Source: Cohnella candidum (GTDB lineage Bacteria; Bacillota; Bacilli; Paenibacillales; Paenibacillaceae). Taken from it: a stretch of 64,000 bases of DNA. Where the stretch lies: NCBI RefSeq assembly GCF_003713065.1, contig NZ_CP033433.1:1895001-1959000 (forward strand), given 5' to 3'. The notes beneath the pieces were generated by a model, which saw only the letters and a list, made by a program, of their open reading frames with translations, did no database searches and had not been told where the DNA came from. The position numbers and the translations under genes were made by a program. Shown in pieces: positions 58,969 to 64,000 of the stretch; the first letter of the stretch is position 1, and each line of letters begins with the position of its first letter.

Positions 58969-59002
58969 AAAAAAGAAGACGATCGTCAATGCGATCGTCT
59001 TC
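58969..59002 (-). terminator. intrinsic terminator after tRNA-Pro
   Basis: An 11-bp perfect helix GAAGACGATCG/CGATCGTCTTC around a 6-base loop is followed on the - strand by a T run (A run 58969-58974 on +), 15 bases past the tRNA end. Confidence 0.92.
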
Positions 59003-59017
59003 GTCGGCGTTATGTAA

Positions 59018-59094
59018 TGGTCGAGACGACAGGATTTGAACCTGCAACCTCACCCACCCCAAGGGTGCGCGCTACCAGATTGCGCTACGTCTCG
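59018..59094 (-). tRNA. tRNA-Pro (anticodon TGG)
   Basis: On the - strand the 7-bp acceptor CGAGACG/CGTCTCG, D-arm GCGC...GCGC, anticodon stem CACCC/GGGTG with loop TTGGGGT (anticodon TGG), T-arm with GGTTCAAATCC, discriminator A and encoded CCA are all present. This tRNA is the expected ligand of the proB T-box at the left end. Confidence 0.96.
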
Positions 59095-59186
59095 TCGGTT
59101 CCATTGACGGCACCGATTGAGTATAGCACAGGCTTTAAAGTCCGCGCAACCCCAAACCACCGAAAAATGCGAACCGAAAATCCGGT

Positions 59187-59468
59187 TTACTTAATGCCTT
59201 CTTTCAACGCTTTACCCGGTTTGAACGCGGGAATCTTCCCGGCCGGAATCTCGATTTCATCGCCGGTTTGCGGGTTGCGTCCTTTGCGTGCGGAGCGCTC
59301 GCGTACTTCGAAGTTTCCGAAGCCTACCAGCTGGACTTTGTCGCCGCTTTGCAGCGCTTCGGAAATGACGTCGAATACGGCGTCAACCGCTTGCGTGGCG
59401 TCCTTCTTGGACAGATCGGTCAACTCGGCGACCTTGGCGATCAGTTCGGTTTTGTTCATGGCCTTCAC
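59187..59468 (-). CDS. hup: HU-family DNA-binding protein
   Basis: Abundant nucleoid-associated protein that bends DNA without strong sequence preference. The 93 residues are typical: [87 protein letters not shown], with the arm signature [29 protein letters not shown] precedes the ATG. A sigma-A promoter lies at 59518-59547. hbs also precedes mtrB in Bacillus. Confidence 0.97.
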   Translation of the reverse strand: MKAMNKTELIAKVAELTDLSKKDATQAVDAVFDVISEALQSGDKVQLVGFGNFEVRERSARKGRNPQTGDEIEIPAGKIPAFKPGKALKEGIK

Positions 59469-59517
59469 CTCCCAGAACGGAACGTGGCATAGTATCTGTT
59501 TATCCGTTTCATCAGAA

Positions 59518-59547
59518 ATTATACACGCGCAAAACCCGAAGTTTCAA
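59518..59547 (-). promoter_or_regulatory. sigma-A promoter of hup
   Basis: On the - strand TTGAAA (59547-59542) and TATAAT (59523-59518) are spaced by 18 bases, about 50 bases before the hup start. Confidence 0.82.
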
Positions 59548-59561
59548 GCGGGGCGCGAGTT

Positions 59562-60548
59562 TCACGTCTTTTTGCGGGTCAAGTGGATGAACGTGACCGC
59601 GAGCGCGAGGACGAGAACGATGCCTTTGATGATGTCGTTCGTGTAATATTGGACGTTCATCATCGTCAGTCCGTTGACCATGACGCCCATCAGGACCGCT
59701 CCGAAAAACGTGCCGATAATGTTCGGTCTGCCGGCCGCGAAGACGGAATAGCCCACGAAAACGGCGGCGACGGATTCCATCAGCATGGGCGCGCCGGCGT
59801 CGATCTGTCCGGAACCGATACGGGCCGTATACAACACGCCGCCGATCGAAGCGAAGACGGCCGAAGCCACGTAAGCGAGCGTTCTGACTTTCTTGACGCG
59901 CAAGCCCGAGAGCCGTGCGGCTTCCTCGTTGCCGCCCGTCATGATCGCTTGCCGCCCCCAGCGCGTGTACTTGAAGAACAGGTGGGCGCAAATGACGGCG
60001 ATGACCATCAGAATGACGGGAAACGGAACGCCCAGCAGCTTGCCTTGACCGATCCAGAGGAAAGGCTTCAGCATGACGCCCGGAGCCGTCGAACCGTCCT
60101 GCATCGGCATGTTGCTGTAAATGGAATAGCCTTTGGTATACGTCTTATGGACGCCGTTCACGATGTACATGACCGCCAGCGTCGCAAGCAAGTCGGGAAT
60201 CCGGATCTTGACGATCAGGAATGCATTGATGAGACCGATGACCACCCCGACGAGCAGCGGCACGACCAGGACGACGATGAGCGGCATCTGGTACCACACC
60301 ATCAATGTCGCGGTAACGACCGTGGACAAGGAAACCGTCGCCCCGACGGACAGGTCGAAGCCGTCGACCATGAGGGAAATCGTCACGCCGATCGCGACGA
60401 AAGCGACGATGGAGATCGCCTTCAGGATGTCCATCAGGTTGTCGAACGTGAAGAAAGCGTCCTTCGCCAGCGCGAAGAACAAAATGACGAGCGCGATGAA
60501 AAACAAGGCGCCGAATTGGAACGTAAAATGAAGCAGGCGATTTTTCAC
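59562..60548 (-). CDS. sugar ABC transporter permease (RbsC/MglC type)
   Basis: A membrane subunit of 328 residues with about eight to ten hydrophobic segments. Family features: ISLMVDGFDLSVGATVSLSTV, RIPDLLATLAVMYIVNGV, and the ATPase contact region AARLSGLRVKKVRTLAYVASAVFASIGGVLYTARIGSGQ. The start is GTG 60548, overlapping the ATPase stop as GTGA. One permease gene is present, as in ribose-type systems, presumably acting as a homodimer. No terminator is seen before the hup promoter. Confidence 0.9.
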   Translation of the reverse strand: MKNRLLHFTFQFGALFFIALVILFFALAKDAFFTFDNLMDILKAISIVAFVAIGVTISLMVDGFDLSVGATVSLSTVVTATLMVWYQMPLIVVLVVPLLVGVVIGLINAFLIVKIRIPDLLATLAVMYIVNGVHKTYTKGYSIYSNMPMQDGSTAPGVMLKPFLWIGQGKLLGVPFPVILMVIAVICAHLFFKYTRWGRQAIMTGGNEEAARLSGLRVKKVRTLAYVASAVFASIGGVLYTARIGSGQIDAGAPMLMESVAAVFVGYSVFAAGRPNIIGTFFGAVLMGVMVNGLTMMNVQYYTNDIIKGIVLVLALAVTFIHLTRKKT

Positions 60549-62068
60549 GACACTTCCTCTTTCCCCGCGCTGGCGTAATAAAGCAGGCTCTCCTGAGTCG
60601 CTTCCCCGCGGTTGAATTCTTTGACGATGACGCCGTCGCACATGACCAGGATGCGGTCCGCGAGCCCGAGGGCTTCCGCGAATTCGCAGGTCAGGTACAG
60701 GACGCCTTTGCCCGCTTGGGCAAGCCGGCCGATGATGCGGAAAATGTCGCTTTTCGCGCCAACGTCGACGCCTTTGGTCGGCTCGTCGAAGAGGAATACG
60801 CGCGCGTCGGTGGACGTCCACTTGCCGATCGCGACCTTCTGCTGGTTCCCGCCGCTCAAATAGGCGGTCAATTGCCCGAGCCCCGCGGCTTTAATCCCGA
60901 GCGCATCCACCGTCCCGCTGCCGTGCTTGCGCTCGGAAGCGCCGGACAGTACGCCCAGGCGGCTGATCGACTTCAGGATCGGAAGGCTCAGGTTATGCAG
61001 CACCGATTCCCTCACGAGGATGCCTTCCTTGCGGCGTTCCTCCGGCACGAGCGCGAATCCCGACGCGATGGCCGAAGCCGGCGACCGGAGATCGGCCGGA
61101 CGGCCGGAGATCGACACGCTGCCGCGTTCGGCTTTATCGGCGCCGAACAACAACCGCGACAGCTCCGTCTTGCCCGCGCCCACCAGTCCGACGACCGCCA
61201 CGACTTCGCCGGCGCGGACGTCCAGATTGACGCCCCGCACCCGCGTGCCGGCGGCGAGGTCCCGCACGGACAGCACCGTCTCCCCGACGGCGGCTTCAAG
61301 CTTCGGGTACTCTTCCTCGAAGCTGCGCCCGAGCATCGCCCGGACGACGTCATGCGTGTCGCTCTCCGACGCTTTCTTCGTCCAAACACGGGTTCCGTCG
61401 CGCATAACCGTGATTTGATCGCAAATCCGGAACACCTCCGGCAGGCGGTGCGATATGAACACGACGCCGATGCCGTCCCGCTTCAGGCCTTCCATGATGC
61501 GGAACAGCGTCTCCGCTTCTTCAAGGCTGAGAGGAGCGGTCGGCTCGTCCAAAATGACGAATTTCGCGTTTTCCGATAACAGCCGCGCGATCAGCACGAG
61601 CTGCTTTTCCGCCAGCGTCAGCTCGCGGACCAGCTTCTTCGTGGACAGCTCAAGCCCGATGCGGGCGAGCACTCGGCCGGCTTCCTGATGGACGGACTTC
61701 CAACGGATCCATCCGCTTCCGGAGGAGGAAGCCAGCTTGTCCAGCATGATATTCTCGCCGACCGTCAGATGCGGCACGAGCGACGTATCCACTTCTTGGT
61801 AAACGCAGTGGATGCCCGCCCGTTTCGCGTCGGCGGGCGAACGGAGCGCGATCGGTTCGCCGTCGATCGCGATCGTCCCTTCGTCGGACTCATAGGCGCC
61901 GGAAAGTATTTTCATGAGCGTGCTCTTGCCGGCACCGTTCGCGCCCAGCAAAGCGTGGATTTCTCCGCCGCGCAGCGTGAAATCGACGCCCTTCAGCGCC
62001 GGAACCCCGGCGAACGCCTTGGCGATCCCCTCCATGCGGAGCTCGCCGGCGTGGTCCTGTCGATTCAT
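60545..62068 (-). CDS. sugar ABC transporter ATP-binding protein (RbsA/MglA type, two domains)
   Basis: The 507 residues carry two ATPase modules. Domain 1 has Walker A GANGAGKS, signature region RELTLAEKQLVLIARLL (a degenerate LSGGQ) and Walker B FVILDEPTAPL. Domain 2 has Walker A GLVGAGKT, signature LSGGNQQKVAIGKW and Walker B VFLFDEPTKGVD. The degenerate first signature is usual in this family. Import substrate is not determined. It overlaps the permease by 4 bases and is separated from the binding-protein gene by a terminator. Confidence 0.94.
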   Translation of the reverse strand: MNRQDHAGELRMEGIAKAFAGVPALKGVDFTLRGGEIHALLGANGAGKSTLMKILSGAYESDEGTIAIDGEPIALRSPADAKRAGIHCVYQEVDTSLVPHLTVGENIMLDKLASSSGSGWIRWKSVHQEAGRVLARIGLELSTKKLVRELTLAEKQLVLIARLLSENAKFVILDEPTAPLSLEEAETLFRIMEGLKRDGIGVVFISHRLPEVFRICDQITVMRDGTRVWTKKASESDTHDVVRAMLGRSFEEEYPKLEAAVGETVLSVRDLAAGTRVRGVNLDVRAGEVVAVVGLVGAGKTELSRLLFGADKAERGSVSISGRPADLRSPASAIASGFALVPEERRKEGILVRESVLHNLSLPILKSISRLGVLSGASERKHGSGTVDALGIKAAGLGQLTAYLSGGNQQKVAIGKWTSTDARVFLFDEPTKGVDVGAKSDIFRIIGRLAQAGKGVLYLTCEFAEALGLADRILVMCDGVIVKEFNRGEATQESLLYYASAGKEEVS

Positions 62069-62097
62069 GATCTTCTCTCCTTTCCGCCAGTTTAACA

Positions 62098-62123
62098 GAA
62101 AACGGCGCGGTTTTGACCGCGCC
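62098..62123 (-). terminator. intercistronic terminator inside the ABC transporter operon
   Basis: GGCGCGG/CCGCGCC around a 6-base loop (62104-62123) is followed on the - strand by GTTTTC, a short T run. It lies between the binding-protein gene and the ATPase gene, where partial termination would favour the binding protein. Confidence 0.75.
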
Positions 62124-62144
62124 GCGCCATTTTTCTTCCTGCTT

Positions 62145-63275
62145 TTATTTGCCTGCGGCCGCTTCGAGGGCTTTCAGGTAATCCGTGTTGCCCGCGTCGC
62201 TTTGTCCCCAGCCTTCGACGTATTGCGCCAGGTCGGCCGTCGTAACGGCTTTATCCTTCGGCAGCATGTCGCGGGTGACGAAAACCGGCGCCAGTTGAAC
62301 CGTGGCTTCGGTTTGGTCGCCGTGCAGCTTCTGGTACAGGTAGCGGACTTGGACGGTGCCGATCGAGGTCGGATCCACGGCTGCGGACGCAACCCAAGGG
62401 CTGGTCGGATCCTGGATCATTTTCAGGTCCTCGTCGCTGAGGTCGATGCCGTAGATTTTGATGTCGTCGCGGCCGGCTTGCTTGATCGCGTTAGCTGCGC
62501 CTTTGGCGAATTCGTCCCAGGAAGCGAATACCGCCGCGATGTCGCCTTTGTTCGGGTATTGCTTCAGAACGGCTTCCATCTTGTTCTGCGTGTCGAGCTG
62601 CGGGTTGGAAGCATCGCCGAACGCCGCGACTTCTTTGATGTTCGGGTTTTGCTCCAGGAATTTCTTATAGGAGATTTGACGGCTTTCCATCGGAGGGAAA
62701 CCGGCTACCCACACTTTAACGATGTTGCCTTTGGCTCCCGTTTGTTTCGCCAGCTCGCCCAACGTCATTTCAGCCATCTTCTGGTCGTCTTGCGCCAGGT
62801 TCGTCACGCCTTCGATTCCGTTCAAGCCGGAGTCGAACGCGACGACCGGGATTTTCGCTTCCAGCGCTTTGTTTACGCCGGCCGTCAGGGCGCCGGCGTC
62901 GCCGTGGTCAAGCAGGATGCCGTCGAATTTCTGGGCAACCGCGGAATCCAGGTTCGCCGACATTTTGTTCAGGTCGTTGTCGGAAGCCATGACGGTCACT
63001 TCGCCGCCGTATTTGGCGACTTGTTTTTTAACGCCGTCGACGTATTGCGCCGAGAACGTGCCGGTGTTAAAGCGCATGATCAAGGCGATTTTCTTGCCTT
63101 TCAACGCGTCCGCGTCGCTTGCTCCGCTTGCGGATGCGGATGCGGATGACGCTGCGGAAGCCGCCGGCGAGCTTGCCGCCGCGTTGTTTTCTTCTTTTTT
63201 GCCGCAAGCCGCGAGCACCAGCACGAGTGCCAGGATCAGCGACAGCACGGCGGCCGTCTGTTTTCTCTTTGCCAT
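62145..63275 (-). CDS. sugar-binding lipoprotein of the ABC transporter
   Basis: Solute-binding protein of the Peripla_BP_4 (ribose/galactose) class, 376 residues. A signal peptide ends in lipobox LAAC (Cys ~24), followed by a Ser/Ala-rich linker (AAASSPAASAASSASASASG, ~33-51). The ligand-binding body begins KKIALIMRFNTGTFSAQYVDGVKKQV, with KFDGILLDHGDAGALTAGVNKALEAKIPVVAFDSGL and AVFASWDEFAKGAANAIKQAG. The sugar is not known. Anchored outside the membrane, it delivers the ligand to the permease. Confidence 0.92.
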   Translation of the reverse strand: MAKRKQTAAVLSLILALVLVLAACGKKEENNAAASSPAASAASSASASASGASDADALKGKKIALIMRFNTGTFSAQYVDGVKKQVAKYGGEVTVMASDNDLNKMSANLDSAVAQKFDGILLDHGDAGALTAGVNKALEAKIPVVAFDSGLNGIEGVTNLAQDDQKMAEMTLGELAKQTGAKGNIVKVWVAGFPPMESRQISYKKFLEQNPNIKEVAAFGDASNPQLDTQNKMEAVLKQYPNKGDIAAVFASWDEFAKGAANAIKQAGRDDIKIYGIDLSDEDLKMIQDPTSPWVASAAVDPTSIGTVQVRYLYQKLHGDQTEATVQLAPVFVTRDMLPKDKAVTTADLAQYVEGWGQSDAGNTDYLKALEAAAGK

Positions 63276-63319
63276 TTCAGTTCCTCCCCGAATGCTTGTC
63301 CCTTTGTAACTAGCTTTTA

Positions 63320-63348
63320 CATTAACATGGTAATTCCGAGTACGTCAA
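63320..63348 (-). promoter_or_regulatory. probable sigma-A promoter of the ABC transporter
   Basis: On the - strand TTGACG (63348-63343) and TTAATG (63325-63320) are spaced by 17 bases; the -10 is poor. It lies about 45 bases before the binding-protein start. Confidence 0.5.
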
Positions 63349-63514
63349 TCGGGTTTATCCGTCCGGTTTTCATTTTTCACATTTTCGACAAAATTCTGCG
63401 TAAACCGCCGGTAAAATTTACATTTCTCCGTTGATTCGGACAGGATCGGACATTAGTCTTAGGAAAAAAGAACCGACGGAGTCTCTCCGGACAGGTGACA
63501 TTGGGGAGTGGAAA

Positions 63515-64000
63515 ATGAAGAAACGACTGGACTTCACGATACGCAGAAGATTGCTGTTGGTTTGCTCCATTCTCTTGGTGATTCCGATTTTGACCTTGGG
63601 AGCGATCACTTATCAGGTCTCTTCCAAAGAAACCACGAAACAGATAGAAAGCGGCTTGCGCAACAACGTCAGGCTGGCGGCGGAAATGACCCGCTCCCTT
63701 CAAACGGCCGTGGACAACGGAGCCATGACGAAAGAAGAAGCGCAAGAAAGCCTGCGCGTTACGCTCTTGGGAACCAAGAACGCGGATGGTACGCGGCCCA
63801 TCAATCCGCATATCGATCTGGGGGAAAACGGCTACTACTTCGTTCTCGACGGAAAAGGAAACCTGCTGGCCCATCCTCTGTTGGAAGGCCAGAATATATG
63901 GGACAAGAAGACCTCTACCGGGACTTACTATATTCAAGACTTGATCGGCAAAGCGGAAGCAGGCGGAGGATTCACCTATTACGATTGGCCGCTCCCGAAC
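63515..64000 (+). CDS. methyl-accepting chemotaxis protein, N-terminal part (cut by window end)
   Basis: The + strand frame from ATG 63515 stays open to the end (162 codons). The protein begins MKKRLDFTIRRRLLLVCSILLVIPILTLG, one membrane segment after basic residues, then an outside helix (SSKETTKQIESGLRNNVRLAAEMTRSLQTAV) and a Cache-type sensor domain with HIDLGENGYYFVLDGKGNLLAHPLLEGQNIWD. GGGGAG lies 6 bases before the ATG. The signalling domain would lie beyond the window. It is divergent from the sugar-binding protein gene. Confidence 0.85.
   Translation, partial: MKKRLDFTIRRRLLLVCSILLVIPILTLGAITYQVSSKETTKQIESGLRNNVRLAAEMTRSLQTAVDNGAMTKEEAQESLRVTLLGTKNADGTRPINPHIDLGENGYYFVLDGKGNLLAHPLLEGQNIWDKKTSTGTYYIQDLIGKAEAGGGFTYYDWPLPN

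Noticed and set aside
63377..63937. A - strand frame of 186 codons at the right end
   Set aside because: It is opposite the chemoreceptor gene, whose membrane segment and Cache domain are clear.
1..64000. CRISPR arrays, rRNA genes, insertion sequences or prophage genes
   Set aside because: No regularly spaced direct repeats, rRNA-like stretches, transposase or phage structural genes were seen; the only short-period repeat is the GAG array in the trp leader, which is a TRAP site.

Overview
The window reads as a piece of a high-GC, spore-forming Firmicute chromosome of the Paenibacillaceae type (Paenibacillus/Cohnella-like). The evidence is established Bacillus-type gene order together with Firmicute-specific genes: bacillithiol synthesis (bshA, bshB1), the heptaprenyl diphosphate synthase pair, a TRAP (mtrB) gene with a TRAP-type trp leader, a T-box leader, the menaquinol:cytochrome c reductase qcrABC, sporulation-associated ypjB, and strong GGAGG ribosome binding sites with many TTG/GTG starts. 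No species call is possible from sequence reading alone.

Layout. Bases 1-6116 (+ strand) hold a proline T-box leader followed by proB-proA-proC and then the methionine-salvage genes mtnW-mtnX-mtnB, closed by a terminator. From 6130 to 62145-63275 almost everything is on the - strand, so transcription runs from high to low coordinates. Read in that direction the main line is: sugar ABC transporter (63275-59562), hup (HU), tRNA-Pro(UGG), mtrB (TRAP), an unknown anchored protein, hepS-menG-mqnP-ubiX-mqnA-hepT, ndk, cheR, a 53-residue HTH-like protein, aroC-aroB-aroH, trpEDCFBA, hisC, tyrA, a candidate small RNA, an ECF sigma/anti-sigma/phosphatase operon, a 411-residue unknown, an IDEAL-domain peptide, a DUF2487 gene, qcrABC, ypjA, ypjB, (ypjC on +), ypjD, a TPR gene, dapB-mgsA-bshB1-bshA, cca-birA, panBCD behind a candidate structured leader, a TPR gene, dinG-rex-mtaD-tseB, an FtsH-like protease with an anchored partner, a second ECF sigma/anti-sigma pair, then hbd-ackA-asnS-dnaD. 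This follows the known Bacillus subtilis order from hbs through mtrB, hepS-hepT, ndk, cheR, aro/trp, qcr, ypj, pan, dinG and dnaD. Departures include late futalosine-pathway menaquinone genes between menG and hepT, no aroE after tyrA, and a ypiB position reduced to an IDEAL peptide. At the right end a methyl-accepting chemotaxis gene starts on the + strand and runs off the window.

How it works together. Amino-acid supply dominates: proline synthesis is under tRNA-Pro control, and chorismate, tryptophan, histidine and tyrosine genes lie in one run. The tryptophan part has its own promoter, six GAG repeats with exact 5-nt period, and a terminator, and the RNA-binding regulator TRAP is encoded 10 kb away in the same window. 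Respiration genes are linked too: menaquinone synthesis, the bc complex and Rex. Coenzyme supply is represented by panBCD and birA, and thiol and redox defence by bshA/bshB1 and mgsA.

Most worth a second look: a candidate ~74-nt small RNA with a perfect consensus promoter and a strong terminator (39691-39764, -); the panB leader with its promoter and premature terminator (23627-23843); the TRAP/trp leader; the FtsH-like protease that lacks the extracytoplasmic domain plus its partner; the 53-residue HTH-like protein; and the futalosine-gene block. I saw no CRISPR array, rRNA operon, insertion sequence or prophage.
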